A DNA stretch of 64,000 bases from Pseudobutyrivibrio sp. YE44 (GCF_900104335.1 NZ_FMXT01000002.1:434001-498000); one strand, 5' to 3'. Positions 53,232-63,452 are shown, counted from the stretch's first letter. A program made the numbers and translations. Notes: generated by a model not told the origin, from the sequence alone.

Positions 53232-54878
53232 TTATTTGATAATCTGGTACTCGTAAGTGCTAAAATCAGCCTTAAGAGTGATGGTATCAGCCCCCTTACT
53301 CCATGTAAAGGAAACAACTGAACCTTCAGTATCAATTGTAAGCTCGCTGTCGAATCCAAATGCTGGATGTGATTTGCGAAGCTGTAAAAGCTCAATTTGC
53401 TTTTTAACTACCTCTCTTTGAAGATCAGATTCAATCTGCTCCAATGAAAGGTTTGTTCTATTGATTTCTTTGTGACCGCCTGCACCAGCTCTTGCTACTG
53501 CTTCGTGGTCATTCTTGCCTGCGAACAGGTCAAGGTACCATACCTGTGGCTTACCTGGCATGAACATCTGAATTGCTCTTGCGAAAAGCATCTTCTTGTC
53601 GTCCTCACCAAGTGCGCTGTAATATGTGGCATTTACTTGATAGTACATGTTCTTTGCACCGTGAAGATCCTTAACGAATCCACCACGTCCAACGATTGTA
53701 TCAATCAAGCTCTGAATCTCTTCCTCTGGGAGAAGTCCCTTAAGGTCAAGAAGTGGAATACCGTCGTGACATCCAAGCATGTTTACCACGCGGATATCGT
53801 TGTCAACTAATTCCTTTGCCCACTGGATAAGTTTGTCTGGGTTCTTCTTTTCAATAGCGTAGATAAGAAGTCCTGGAAGGAAGAAGTCGTATGTCATGTA
53901 GCCTTTGCTTGCTACAAGTTCGTATATCTTCTCTCCGTAGCTTGCATGAATCTCAGGAAGAAGTGAAAGCTGATTCTTGTCAGCTAAATCCTTAACCTTC
54001 TGAAGAAGGTCCCATGTTCCTGGGTCGTTAAGGAAGTTCTTCTCGCCTGGCTCCTTTGGAGCATAAGCAAACGCATCAAGACGAACAATCTTTGCACCAT
54101 AAGATGATAATGTCTTGAGAGTGTTCTCATAGAATTCCCATACTAATGGTGACTTAATGTTTAAGTCCATCTGACCTAAATATCTGCGACTGCTTTCAAG
54201 AAGCTCTACCACCTGTGAGCGGTACTTGTCATATTTGCCAAGTTTTAAATCTGCAACAGTGCATCCCTCAGAAATCTGAGCATTAACACACTCTGCTAAT
54301 CTCTGTGCTGCCACATACTGGATATCCATAACCTCCATAAGGTCCTCAGCCTCTAAAGACTTGTAGCGAACCTCCTGGTAGAAGGTGTTCCAATATGGTA
54401 CATTACGTCCATCTGGAAATCTTACCATAAGAATTGGTAAGCCTGGCTTTCTGAAAAACATATCCTTGATATATTTCTCATCTGGCTGGATGTAACCAGC
54501 CTCGGTCATCTGACCACAGCCTTCCCAAAATTTGTTCCAGTCAATAAAGAAATCTTTATACTTGGACTTTTCGCCATTTTTGATAATATCCTGAAACTCT
54601 TTTGATAACACAGATGCGTGATTCAAAATGAAATCAAGCTTAAGGTCAATATCCATGCCCTTAATATCTTCGATAGCCTGACGGCTACCAAGCTCTTCAT
54701 TGATTCCATAATCGATAACAGAGAAGCCTCTGTCTAAGTCTGTGTTGAAAATACTTGGAAGGATGTAAAAACTCTCAAAAGTGTCTTTGAGTTCATCCTT
54801 CTTTAAAACCTTTACGATGTCATCTAAAGTGCCACCCATAGAATCTGGGTAAGCATTCAGCATAGGTCCGTTGCTCAT
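53232..54878 (-). CDS. gtfA: Sucrose-phosphorylase-family enzyme (GH13_18)
   Basis: A 548-residue GH13_18 enzyme. The N-terminus (LNAYPDSMGGTLDDI) is shared by sucrose phosphorylases; the nucleophile is in VRLDAFAYA, the acid/base in LLPEIHA and the third acid in GCHDGIP. Such enzymes cleave sucrose, sucrose 6F-phosphate or glucosylglycerate with phosphate to glucose 1-phosphate. The start at 54878 follows TTGGAGGAATAAA. The upstream partner is a P-loop kinase, so a substrate other than plain sucrose is possible. The gtfA symbol is by family only. Confidence 0.85.
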   Translation of the reverse strand: MSNGPMLNAYPDSMGGTLDDIVKVLKKDELKDTFESFYILPSIFNTDLDRGFSVIDYGINEELGSRQAIEDIKGMDIDLKLDFILNHASVLSKEFQDIIKNGEKSKYKDFFIDWNKFWEGCGQMTEAGYIQPDEKYIKDMFFRKPGLPILMVRFPDGRNVPYWNTFYQEVRYKSLEAEDLMEVMDIQYVAAQRLAECVNAQISEGCTVADLKLGKYDKYRSQVVELLESSRRYLGQMDLNIKSPLVWEFYENTLKTLSSYGAKIVRLDAFAYAPKEPGEKNFLNDPGTWDLLQKVKDLADKNQLSLLPEIHASYGEKIYELVASKGYMTYDFFLPGLLIYAIEKKNPDKLIQWAKELVDNDIRVVNMLGCHDGIPLLDLKGLLPEEEIQSLIDTIVGRGGFVKDLHGAKNMYYQVNATYYSALGEDDKKMLFARAIQMFMPGKPQVWYLDLFAGKNDHEAVARAGAGGHKEINRTNLSLEQIESDLQREVVKKQIELLQLRKSHPAFGFDSELTIDTEGSVVSFTWSKGADTITLKADFSTYEYQIIK

Positions 54879-54899
54879 TTTATTCCTCCAATTCACTCC

Positions 54900-55038
54900 G
54901 TCAGTTACGGTAACAAGCCCTCATCCACTGGTTACAGTCACAAGCCATAGATATCTGCCGCTCAGCTATAGAAAGCTTCGCTTGAGACATCTATGAGCTT
55001 GTTACTTACCAGTGAATTTTAGCTTGTTACCTACTGAC
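54900..55038. repeat. Hairpin element, family B, copy 2
   Basis: A 139-bp palindrome between the kinase and phosphorylase genes. GTCAGTTACGGTAACAAGC pairs with GCTTGTTACCTACTGAC; inner arms include CACTGGTTAC/GTTACTTACCAGTG and CATAGAT/ATCTATG. The tip TCAGCTATAGAAAGCTTCGC matches copy 1 (106-191), while most of the stem is longer and different. Confidence 0.65.
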
Positions 55039-55063
55039 TCACTTAATAATCAACAAATAAAAA

Positions 55064-55966
55064 CTACATGTTCATGAGCTTTTTATAATCGTCGTAAGAT
55101 AAAAGCTCACCTGATTTCGAAAGAATAATTTTCGCTTTACGAGCCTGAGACGCTAAAAGGTTCTGCTCGAGTTCGAGAACTAACATTGTGAACGCACTAT
55201 CAGTCTTTCCATCACGATTACGAGCTCTGCGGTGAGCAAGTGTCTCTTCTGGAGTGCTGTTGAGAAGGATTGGAATATCCACGCCTTCATAGTGGTCACT
55301 GTTGCCATGTGTCCATTCAATAACTAGAACTTTAACGGTTGAGAAATCAACCTCTTCATACCAAAGTTCAGAATCGGTTCTACCCATTCTCTTAAGGTAG
55401 ATCTTATTCTGGCCAGACTTGAATGCCTTTACAATACTAGATACTTCATCAAAATCGATTTCATTTGTGGTTCCAAGGTAACCCTCAAGGCCTGCGCGAC
55501 CTGCATCGATATAAGAAGCTGCCCATGGGAATTCTGATACGTGACTGCGGTCTGCATCAGTCTCTTCCTGCTGCCATTTTCTTAAAATATCGAAGTTTTC
55601 CATAGTGCCTTCGCCAGCTTTTACTAAGCCTCTAACGCCTGCGGTGCGGAAGATGCGAAGACGCTCTGCGTCATTGTACATTGGAATACGTCTTGGATAG
55701 TTGTCGCCAGACATTGTGTAAGCGCCAATGCCCTGCTCATTAAGGAAGTAGCTTAAAAGAGATGCGGTCTCTGATTTGCCAACTCCTGAGCCACCACAAA
55801 CAGTGATAACTGCTCTACCATCCTTAGCGATAACCTCATCAAGCATGCCCTTAAGCTCTGTCATGATAAGCTCAGCCTTCTTAACGTGCTCCTCGCCAAT
55901 TTCTACCTTGTCACCTGGCATATCGCCATGTGGAATATCTTTGTATTGTTTAAGATCAATAGCCAT
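55064..55966 (-). CDS. P-loop kinase of unknown substrate
   Basis: A 300-residue protein with Walker A in CGGSGVGKSET and a uridine-kinase/APS-kinase-like core: AYTMSGDNYPRRIPMYND, then VKVLVIEWTHGNSDHYEGVDIPILLNST and RRARNRDGKTD. The same operon encodes a GH13_18 phosphorylase, so it may phosphorylate the sugar or glycerate product. That role is inference. AGGAGGATTATTATT precedes the ATG. Confidence 0.8.
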   Translation of the reverse strand: MAIDLKQYKDIPHGDMPGDKVEIGEEHVKKAELIMTELKGMLDEVIAKDGRAVITVCGGSGVGKSETASLLSYFLNEQGIGAYTMSGDNYPRRIPMYNDAERLRIFRTAGVRGLVKAGEGTMENFDILRKWQQEETDADRSHVSEFPWAASYIDAGRAGLEGYLGTTNEIDFDEVSSIVKAFKSGQNKIYLKRMGRTDSELWYEEVDFSTVKVLVIEWTHGNSDHYEGVDIPILLNSTPEETLAHRRARNRDGKTDSAFTMLVLELEQNLLASQARKAKIILSKSGELLSYDDYKKLMNM

Positions 55967-56089
55967 AATAATAATCCTCCTATTAAACTAAGATATAAAC
56001 AACACGCAAATAGTATACAAAAATTTTCGTCTTCCGAAAACCTGTTTTCATTAAGTTTATCTATTTTAACGAAAAAACTGTCTATATGC

Positions 56090-56791
56090 ACAAAGCCTCT
56101 ATCCCTCCTATTCCTGCCGCCCCGCCTCAGCCTGGTCCCTCCCCTCAGTAACCAAAGAATGCGCCCCAGCCCTGCCCCGGCGGCTCTCCATATCTTAATC
56201 TAAAGCCTAAGAATTTGTATTTTCTAAATGCTACACTGCGCTTTTGTTATTGTAGGTGTCTTTCCAATTCGTTGCACTTTTATCGCTACAGTATGTATTG
56301 CTCAGACACACACTATTTTATGTAATACTCCTCATCAGGGGATATAACTATCAGTTGCTGTAGTTTGAAGTGCGCTTAGTAAAATAACAAGCAGTTTTTG
56401 CATGTATAGGCAGCAGCCGCTAGGAAGGCGGCTGCAGTGGTCACTTGAGACACGATGTTGAATGTGCCACGGTGACTATACATACAAAACCTGCTTGTTA
56501 AATTTTACTTAGCAAACGGAGTATGGAAGCAACTGATAGTTATATCCCCTGATGAGGAGTATTAGTTGAGCCTACAAGTGTCTGAGCTATACATACAGTA
56601 GCTTCAAAGTGCAACACCAGTGGAAAGACACCTACTAAAAGCTCGTTTGTAGCATTAAGAAAATGCAAAATTCTTATGCAATTATAGCTTAAGATATGGA
56701 GAGCCTCCGGGGCAGGGCTGGGGCACATTATATTATGTGTACGGGGAGGGACCAGGCTGAGAAGGGGCGGCAGGGATAGGAGATTTGTGCG
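56090..56791 (-). repeat. Giant hairpin element, copy 2
   Basis: About 700 bp. The core (about 56199-56683) is close to copy 3 and, read in reverse complement, to copy 1. The outer arms (56090-56198 and 56684-56791) are GC-rich and complementary to each other, for example GGCTCTCCATATCTTA/TAAGATATGGAGAGCC and CCTGCCGCCCCGCCTCAGCC with its partner, but unrelated to the arms of copies 1 and 3. The right end abuts the T-tract of the terminator at 56794. Unlike copy 1 the left end lies upstream of the kinase gene, not at a terminator. No credible ORF. Confidence 0.85.
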
Positions 56792-56793
56792 AT

Positions 56794-56822
56794 AAAAAAA
56801 GCGCTATGCCGGAACATAGCGC
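56794..56822 (-). terminator. Terminator after the DUF5067-like lipoprotein genes
   Basis: GCGCTATG/CATAGCGC with a 6-nt loop and seven T on the minus strand. Confidence 0.92.
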
Positions 56823-56834
56823 AAATGTTTAAGA

Positions 56835-57509
56835 TTAAAGTGAACCGATTTCGTCGTTGTTGTCATCACTGATGTAATCGTCGTATTCGTCAATTACTTC
56901 GTTAGTGTTGTTAACGAGCTCTTCGATTGTGTATGAGTGTTCAAAAAGAACCTGCTTAGCATAGTGTCTGCTATCGACAGCCTGGATGTCAACGTTTTCC
57001 TTACCACTAAGGAGCTTGTAGCCCATGATGATAGGAATAGACTCACCTGGCTGAATCTCAGCATAGTTAAGCTTGCTTAATGAACGAGTGTAAGATCTGT
57101 CAAGATCGAAAGCACCCTGCTTTACAGTGAGGTCTACGATGCTTGAGAAATCCATAGCTTCATCTGAGTTGTTCTCGAATGTACCGATAACATATACGAT
57201 GAATGTGCTGTCATCATATGGATCTGTACCGATAACAGCGTTTGTTACGTTGTAAGCGAACTTACTTGAAGTATCAACAGACTTTGCAACAATAACTCCT
57301 GAGTTATCGTCATCCTTCTTGTCGTCCTTCTTATCTTCCTTCTCTGAGTCCTTGTTCTCGTCCTCAGATTCTGCATTCTTCTTTTCAGCCTCGTCCTTAA
57401 CTGCAGATACGAGTTCCTTAGCTTCTTCAATATCACCAAGACCGCATCCAACTAATGTTGAAGCTGAAAGAGCCACTAATAAAAGAGTTGCTAATATCTT
57501 TTTCTTCAT
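56835..57509 (-). CDS. DUF5067-like lipoprotein 1
   Basis: A 224-residue lipoprotein: lipobox STLVGCGL (Cys about 22), a highly charged Glu/Asp/Lys linker (about 40-68), then an Ig-like beta domain with FIVYVIGTFENNSDEAMDFSSIV and IQPGESIPIIMGY typical of DUF5067/DUF4352-type telokin-like domains. Anchored on the outer membrane face. Role unknown. Transcribed with the next lipoprotein. Confidence 0.82.
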   Translation of the reverse strand: MKKKILATLLLVALSASTLVGCGLGDIEEAKELVSAVKDEAEKKNAESEDENKDSEKEDKKDDKKDDDNSGVIVAKSVDTSSKFAYNVTNAVIGTDPYDDSTFIVYVIGTFENNSDEAMDFSSIVDLTVKQGAFDLDRSYTRSLSKLNYAEIQPGESIPIIMGYKLLSGKENVDIQAVDSRHYAKQVLFEHSYTIEELVNNTNEVIDEYDDYISDDNNDEIGSL

Positions 57510-57528
57510 AATAGTAGCGCCCCCTTAA

Positions 57529-58437
57529 TTAAAGATCATCTGACTCTGAATCATCTTCGCTGATGTCTGATGACTCCTCGTCTGAGCTAGAAGCTGCAGG
57601 GATATCAACCTTAATCTCTGTGTTAAGGATTTCTGCCTTATCAAAGCTCTGGTTGTCAATAAGTACGATTTCAACGTTTGATGCGCTTGTAAGCTCATAA
57701 ACCTGACGAACCTGGATGCTAGCACCAGCCTTAACATCTGTGTAATCATTTGATGAATCAATCTCATCGTGCATTGGATGTCTCCATGGAAGGCTTGTGC
57801 TCTTAAGCTCTACGTTATCCTGATAAAGCTTCTCATCAACTGCCCAGCTAAAGCTTGTAGCCTCTGATGAGTTGTTTGTGAATGTGTAATCGATAACTAC
57901 AAGGTTCTTGCCCTCGCCGTCATCTGTAACTGTTACGTTGTCAACTGTAACATCGAACTCTGACTCAGAAGTCTTACGCTCGATTTCGCCCATCTTCTTT
58001 GTCTCTTCTAATACAGAAACCTGCTTGTAATCCTTGATTGTATGTGAAGTAACAACAATCTTAAGCTCAGAATCATCTGTATAATCAACACCCTCAAGCT
58101 CGAAAGCAGACTGTACAGTCTTTGTCTCATCTGGAGCGATCTTTGTACCAGATGCAATTGCAAATGGATTCTCATCAGATACATAAGATGTGCTAAGAGC
58201 CTTACCATCGATTGTAGCTACTACATTGTAAGAAACTGAGTAGTCATCAAGGTAATCCTCTGAATTGTTAGTAGCATCAAGATTTAAAACAAGGATATCT
58301 CCTTTGTATGCACCACAAGTAAATACTTCGTTAAGCTCTGCAGTGTACTGTGGCTGCTTACCCTTGCTACCCCCACATGCTGTAAAAAGTGATCCTGCCA
58401 TTACTACAACAGCAGCTAAAAGTGTTATCCTTTTCAT
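57529..58437 (-). CDS. DUF5067-like lipoprotein 2
   Basis: A 302-residue lipoprotein (lipobox GSLFTACGG) with two related beta-sandwich domains: VLNLDATNNSEDYLDDYSV and VVIDYTFTNNSSEATSFSW, each followed by a DETK- or GASIQV-type segment. The C-terminal 25 residues are Ser/Asp/Glu-rich. It is 20 bp upstream of lipoprotein 1 and probably arose by domain duplication from the same family. AGGAGGAAAAT precedes the ATG. Function unknown. Confidence 0.82.
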   Translation of the reverse strand: MKRITLLAAVVVMAGSLFTACGGSKGKQPQYTAELNEVFTCGAYKGDILVLNLDATNNSEDYLDDYSVSYNVVATIDGKALSTSYVSDENPFAIASGTKIAPDETKTVQSAFELEGVDYTDDSELKIVVTSHTIKDYKQVSVLEETKKMGEIERKTSESEFDVTVDNVTVTDDGEGKNLVVIDYTFTNNSSEATSFSWAVDEKLYQDNVELKSTSLPWRHPMHDEIDSSNDYTDVKAGASIQVRQVYELTSASNVEIVLIDNQSFDKAEILNTEIKVDIPAASSSDEESSDISEDDSESDDL

Positions 58438-58577
58438 ATTTTCCTCCTAATAACACACATAATAAAACCAACGATAGTGATAATAATACATTTTTCAAGA
58501 ATTTTCAACCAATTGGCACAAAAATTTCAGGCTGTCAGTGGCTTAGGCCCCAAACAGCCTGAATATGCGTATATTTT

Positions 58578-59579
58578 TTATTGATATTGTTTAGCGTTGC
58601 TGGCATCAACTTTTTCAAATGGTACCCATACATATAGGCCATCTTCAGAGAGACCTTCTATTCCTTCTGTGGAACCTTTTGTTACCAACGCCTTTGCAAC
58701 TTGTACCGCCTTTTCGCCCTGTCCCTTTGCTGACTGATATACAGTAAACTGCATATCGCCATCAAGGATTGACTGTAAACCTGCTGCAGTAGCATCTACG
58801 CCCACAACAGGAACCTTGGTAAGATCATAACCTGCAGCCTTTAAAGCCTTACATGCGCCTATAGCCATATCATCGTTGTTGCAGAAAACTGCATCAAATG
58901 ACTGATTAGTCTTTCTGAAAATATCGATTACTTCAACCGCCTCATCCACGGACCAGTTTGCAGTATCATCAAATACAACATTTACAGTAACACCATTTTC
59001 TCTCAGCCAATTCTTTACAGAAACGGATCGAGCCACTGCTGCATTATGGGTAAGCTCTCCACGAAGGATGACTATATTCATACTGCTTGGTTTGCCAAGC
59101 TTATTCCATACATACTCAGCCTGATATTCACCTGCATTCATTTCGTAACTACTTACTGCAACATACTGATTCTCTTTTAAAAACTGCTCATCAGGACACG
59201 CATTTACATATACTATAGGTAAATCTCCTGCACATACCTCCAGCTGTAAAGCTGTAGATCTATCTACTGGCAGGCAGATAATAGCATCATAGCCAGCAGA
59301 CGCAGCATTTGTAATCTGTTCAACCTGAGCATTTACACTCTCGCAAGGATCTCCCATATCAAGAGTGATACCCTCTGTACCGGCAGCTGCTTGAAGATTA
59401 TCCATCAACAGTTGCTTAAAGGTATCTGAAGGTGGGCCTGAATAAAAAACCTTAACGCCGCCTCCTCCACCAGATGAACCTCCAGAGGATGAGCCACAAC
59501 CTGTAAGCATAACCCCCACAACAAGGATAATAGATAGAAGGAGTACTGATAACGTTCTAATACCACGATTATTTTTCAT
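58578..59579 (-). CDS. Periplasmic-binding-type sugar-binding lipoprotein, chemoreceptor partner 2
   Basis: A 333-residue RbsB/MglB-type lipoprotein (lipobox GVMLTGCGS, Gly-rich linker, [35 protein letters not shown]), paralogous to 47961-48950. The start at 59579 overlaps the receptor stop and has AGGAGG at a good distance. Again there are no transporter genes nearby, supporting a sensory role. Confidence 0.88.
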   Translation of the reverse strand: MKNNRGIRTLSVLLLSIILVVGVMLTGCGSSSGGSSGGGGGVKVFYSGPPSDTFKQLLMDNLQAAAGTEGITLDMGDPCESVNAQVEQITNAASAGYDAIICLPVDRSTALQLEVCAGDLPIVYVNACPDEQFLKENQYVAVSSYEMNAGEYQAEYVWNKLGKPSSMNIVILRGELTHNAAVARSVSVKNWLRENGVTVNVVFDDTANWSVDEAVEVIDIFRKTNQSFDAVFCNNDDMAIGACKALKAAGYDLTKVPVVGVDATAAGLQSILDGDMQFTVYQSAKGQGEKAVQVAKALVTKGSTEGIEGLSEDGLYVWVPFEKVDASNAKQYQ

Positions 59580-61590
59580 AATCATCTACCTCCTCTCCAT
59601 CAATCTTAAACTGCTGAACATAACCGGTTAGCTTTTGGGAAGTGTTAGCCAGTTCATGAGAATTGTCTGCAACATCCTGACTGCTTTGAGTTATGTTGTT
59701 TGCCTGCTCTACCATGTTTCTACTTGTTTCAAGGATTTCATCTGCACTAGCAGCCTGTTCCTCGGAAATAGCAGCTACATTTCCAGCAACATCATCAACC
59801 TTTTGAACGTCTGCAATCATTAAATCAATCAACTCATTTGACTGCTGAATGTTCTGATAGATTTGATCGAAGGTTCCAACTGCTGTATGAATCAAATCTG
59901 TGTTGGCCTCAATCTCTTGAGCACTTGTCTCTGCCTGTGAAACAACACTCTCAATCGCCTTTCTAACATCATCAATGAGCTTGGCAATGTTTTCTGCACT
60001 CTGGGCTGAGTTCTGTGCCAACTTTCCAATTTCACTTGCAACAACTGCGAAGCCCTTTCCTGCCTCTCCAGCTCTAGCTGCTTCAATTGACGCATTAAGT
60101 GACAACAGATTGGTCTCATCTGCAATCTCAGCAATAAGTCCTACTATCTTTGTGATTTCTTCTGAGGCCTTACCAACATCATTAATTGAATCTACCAACT
60201 GGTCATTACTTGTCTTAATACCTTCCATAGCATGTGAAAGCTGTTCCATATCAGCTCGACCACGCTTACTGATTTCAACAGTCTCCTTCATGCTCTCATT
60301 GGCCTGAATAGAATTTTCTCGTGTATCAGCCACTACCATTGCAAGAGTGGTTGCATTCTCAGCAATCTCGTTGACTGCAATTGCAAGCTGGTCTACTGTG
60401 GTGTTAAGATTTTGCATCGCTTCTGATTGAGTACGAGATGCATCAAACATATCCTTTGAAACTCTATCTGAATTATCAGACTGTTCCTTAAGCCTCTCGG
60501 ATTCCTCATTAATTGATGAAAGCATGCTTCTCATAGACTGAACGAATTCGGAAACCTTACTTCCCATAAGACCAATCTCATCATTGCTCTCCTGGGTAAC
60601 CTTAATTGTAAAGTCACCTGCAGACATATCAGTAATATTCTTGGTAATACGTCCAAGAGGTGCAATAACCTTTGCTACAACTATATTAATGATAAGTACA
60701 ATAAGGATAATTGCTGTCAAACCAACAAATACCAAAATATTAGTCAGTTTATACGCGTCGCTAAGAATTATGTCATTACTAATATAAGAAACAAGATACC
60801 ACTCTGTACCTGCAATATTTCTAAAGGCTACCTGATATCCTTCGATTTCTGATGTGGTATAGTCCTTCTCGGCCATCTTCTTTGCTATACCAGCCATCAA
60901 CTTATTAGAATCAGTATCCGTCAAAGTTGTATTAAGTCTTGTGGAATCGCGATGGGCAAGAATCTTGTTATCAAAGCTATCAATAAGGAAGGAAGCAGCC
61001 TGGTCCATTTTTACACCAGAGTTTACAATGATTGCAATCTGGTCCAAGGTTAAGTCTGCAGCAACAATCTTAATACCAGGTTCTCCATCATTTAAAATTC
61101 CGGACGCACTAATTACAGAGTTGCCATCTGCATCAATATAGGCACCTCCATAATTCATATTAATTCTTGTAAGACCCTGTTGATACCATGATTCATCCTT
61201 GGCATTTGAAACCACCTTATCAGACTGATGGGCCTTAACCACTTTTCCGGAATCGTAGGCAATATAAATTCCATTCGGACAATTTGAATTGTAGCCGTAG
61301 AAGGTGTCTAACATGTTCTGCAGCTCTTCATCATCCGGATGTCCTTTTTCTATTACCTTTTTAAGAGAAGAGAAGTTCTCAAGATTTTTATTCAACCAAG
61401 CCTCGATATTATCCCCCTGGTTGGATATAGAAGAATTGAGCTGTTCTGTTGCCATTTCGGTCATACTTTTCCTAGATATCCAGCCAGCAATAACAACCAA
61501 AGCTAGCACCAGAACAATAACTACAGGTAAAATTAAAACTAGTAATTTGTTTTTAATTTTTGCTGTTTTCTTTGTTTTTGCTCCAGACAT
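59569..61590 (-). CDS. Methyl-accepting chemotaxis protein 2
   Basis: A 673-residue paralogue of the receptor at 48963. It has TM1 (about 18-40), a Cache-type sensor ([20 protein letters not shown]), TM2, HAMP ([20 protein letters not shown]) and a signalling domain nearly identical to the first. The sensor is more diverged than the signalling domain, consistent with different ligands. The start at 61590 (MSGAKTKK) follows AAGGAGAAGTGCC. Its last codons overlap the binding-protein gene by 11 bp. Confidence 0.92.
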   Translation of the reverse strand: MSGAKTKKTAKIKNKLLVLILPVVIVLVLALVVIAGWISRKSMTEMATEQLNSSISNQGDNIEAWLNKNLENFSSLKKVIEKGHPDDEELQNMLDTFYGYNSNCPNGIYIAYDSGKVVKAHQSDKVVSNAKDESWYQQGLTRINMNYGGAYIDADGNSVISASGILNDGEPGIKIVAADLTLDQIAIIVNSGVKMDQAASFLIDSFDNKILAHRDSTRLNTTLTDTDSNKLMAGIAKKMAEKDYTTSEIEGYQVAFRNIAGTEWYLVSYISNDIILSDAYKLTNILVFVGLTAIILIVLIINIVVAKVIAPLGRITKNITDMSAGDFTIKVTQESNDEIGLMGSKVSEFVQSMRSMLSSINEESERLKEQSDNSDRVSKDMFDASRTQSEAMQNLNTTVDQLAIAVNEIAENATTLAMVVADTRENSIQANESMKETVEISKRGRADMEQLSHAMEGIKTSNDQLVDSINDVGKASEEITKIVGLIAEIADETNLLSLNASIEAARAGEAGKGFAVVASEIGKLAQNSAQSAENIAKLIDDVRKAIESVVSQAETSAQEIEANTDLIHTAVGTFDQIYQNIQQSNELIDLMIADVQKVDDVAGNVAAISEEQAASADEILETSRNMVEQANNITQSSQDVADNSHELANTSQKLTGYVQQFKIDGEEVDDYEK

Positions 61591-61695
61591 GGCACTTCTC
61601 CTTATAAAAAATACCAACATTGTAATTACTTACAATTTTATAATGCCTGAAACAAATTTTGTTAGGTTTCGCAAAATCTCCTTAGATTTTTCACA

Positions 61696-61947
61696 TTATC
61701 GTCTAAACCGCATTGTCTCATATTTAGAACGTGTTCTTACACAGTTTTTTAAATCCTGAACACGGTCTTCAATATCACCATCTTCAATGACAACATCGAT
61801 TGAAGATGCCATATTATCAATTAAGAGATTATCAAAATCCATAATAGGTGTTGCCACAAGAATCTTGTACTTATCCTCAAAAGAATCTGTATCTAAAAAC
61901 TCAAGGAGAATTGGATTAATCTCTCCCTCTTCACGAATATTTTCCAT
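61696..61947 (-). CDS. Small acidic protein of 83 residues, unknown
   Basis: A soluble acidic protein (INPILLEFLDTDSFEDKYKI, then SSIDVVIEDGDIEDRVQDLKNC). GGAGGATAAGCAAT precedes the ATG, and it starts 15 bp after the PI-PLC-like gene, so cotranscription is likely. No family recognised; the C-terminus is basic (RTRSKYETMRFRR). Confidence 0.6.
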   Translation of the reverse strand: MENIREEGEINPILLEFLDTDSFEDKYKILVATPIMDFDNLLIDNMASSIDVVIEDGDIEDRVQDLKNCVRTRSKYETMRFRR

Positions 61948-61962
61948 ATTGCTTATCCTCCG

Positions 61963-62976
61963 TTAAAAATTTGAATAGTAAATGTGTCTTGCTAAATTTG
62001 CAGTACCAAAGTCAACGATTATAGTGCCGTAGCAAGTCTCACTCTTTAATGGGTATTCCATCAAAAGATTGTTAAGAGTCTTAGCATAGCCATATGGATG
62101 TCCAATCTTTCCATCGCCGCTAGTGCTAACAAAGTTTAAGAACAAGGTTTTCTCATCCACTTCACAATTCTCAAGACCATCAACTATTGCCTGATATTTA
62201 TCCTCTACAGAATATTTATATCTATCCTGAACCCAGAATCTGAAATCATCACTGACATAAAGCTCGTATGGCAAATCTGCAGGAATAGTGTTATCCTGCT
62301 CATTCCATATCATGTTGAGGCCAGTAGTACCTGAGGCCGCTGCATCCTCGAATCTGGTTGCCAAAACAATTCGTCCACGAACCTCGCCCAAGGTTGGTAG
62401 CTCATTTTCTGTATACCAATAGTCCTTGTTTGACTTAACCTCCTGAAGCAAAAGCTCCTGGATATCGGCTACAGAATGATCATCATCCTCAATCTTAATA
62501 TTTAGAATAATTGTTTCCTGTGGATGTTTCTGCAAGAATGTATACAAATCAGAAATAACATCATCAAAATATAGATAATCTGAAAAAACACTTCCTGTCT
62601 CGTGACAGCTTGCAAACTTGTGAACTAATTTGATGGAATCTCCATCTTCCCCTTCATTTAGAGCAATTCTAAAATCTAAATAGCGATAACCATTCTTCAG
62701 CTGCTCATAAACATCTGTCTTCTGGCATCTCATGGAATATCCAAGCACCACATTTCTAGCACAAGTATTATGTGTGCCTGGAATAGTAATCTCCGAAATA
62801 TATTTATCATCGCCGATACTAGCCATCCAATTCTCCGTATCGGAATATGGCTTATCCAAATCTACCGAAACTTCTGCTGATGCATCATCATCGCTTACAA
62901 ACAATACAACCAAAATGCCAACTATAAAAGCCATCATGAAGCCACATACAATTCTGAATAGTCGTCCTTTGTTCAT
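61963..62976 (-). CDS. PI-PLC X-domain phosphodiesterase, exported or membrane-anchored
   Basis: A 337-residue protein with an N-terminal membrane or signal segment (CGFMMAFIVGILVVLFV) and a PI-PLC X domain: ISEITIPGTHNTC with the first catalytic His, YLDFRIAL, KLVHKFASCHE with the second His, and ILNIKIEDDDHS. Such enzymes cleave phosphatidylinositol or glycosyl-phosphatidylinositol. Substrates in this anaerobe are unknown. The start at 62976 has GGAGGATGTATC at proper spacing; the earlier ATG is too close to it. Confidence 0.87.
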   Translation of the reverse strand: MNKGRLFRIVCGFMMAFIVGILVVLFVSDDDASAEVSVDLDKPYSDTENWMASIGDDKYISEITIPGTHNTCARNVVLGYSMRCQKTDVYEQLKNGYRYLDFRIALNEGEDGDSIKLVHKFASCHETGSVFSDYLYFDDVISDLYTFLQKHPQETIILNIKIEDDDHSVADIQELLLQEVKSNKDYWYTENELPTLGEVRGRIVLATRFEDAAASGTTGLNMIWNEQDNTIPADLPYELYVSDDFRFWVQDRYKYSVEDKYQAIVDGLENCEVDEKTLFLNFVSTSGDGKIGHPYGYAKTLNNLLMEYPLKSETCYGTIIVDFGTANLARHIYYSNF

Positions 62977-63112
62977 ATGATACATCCTCCCCCCATTTGT
63001 TGTATAATGATTAGGTCACTATATATTTAATATTATATATTAACTGGCCGTGGCTTGCTAGACCACAGTTGTTAATAACCAATATAAATTCAAACACAAA
63101 GGAGAACCATCT

Positions 63113-63373
63113 ATGATTGACAGAGGAAGACTTTTATCCCTCGGCTATTATAAAAAAGCTGCCTCCTTCACAGGCAGTGACGGGCCAAAATGCTACAAAA
63201 TCGAACGCTTTCGCGAGGAAGATTCCGAAGAAGACCAGTTCAAAGCCACCATCTGGCCTGGCCCTTACAGTTCCGACAACACTCCCGACGACCAAAAGCA
63301 GTCACGCCTGGCCCCATTCACCGAAGAAGGCCTAGCCGAACTCGTCGACTGGATGAACCAACTCAGTTTCTAA
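63113..63373 (+). CDS. Small conserved-looking protein of 86 residues
   Basis: A soluble protein (YYKKAASFTGSDGPKCYKIE, then ATIWPGPYSSDNTPDDQKQS and FTEEGLAELVDWMNQL). AAAGGAGAACCATCT precedes the ATG. I recall similar short proteins with a WPGPY core in Lachnospiraceae but no assigned function. Codons are C-rich compared with most of the window. A terminator follows. Confidence 0.65.
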   Translation: MIDRGRLLSLGYYKKAASFTGSDGPKCYKIERFREEDSEEDQFKATIWPGPYSSDNTPDDQKQSRLAPFTEEGLAELVDWMNQLSF

Positions 63374-63384
63374 CACAACCTACA

Positions 63385-63416
63385 AAGGAGCCATGGCCCA
63401 GCACCAGGCTTCTTTT
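63385..63416 (+). terminator. Terminator of the 86-residue protein gene
   Basis: GGAGCC/GGCTTC (one wobble) with an inner TGG/CCA stem and five T. Giant hairpin copy 3 begins a short distance downstream. Confidence 0.7.
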
Positions 63417-63452
63417 TCATTCCTCTTCACCAACTGCCCCCCTCTCACCTGC

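Noticed and set aside
56090-56791. Giant hairpin as a group II intron or IS remnant
   Set aside because: No domain V-like catalytic hairpin, no reverse transcriptase or transposase fragment, and pairing covers the full element rather than short terminal repeats only.
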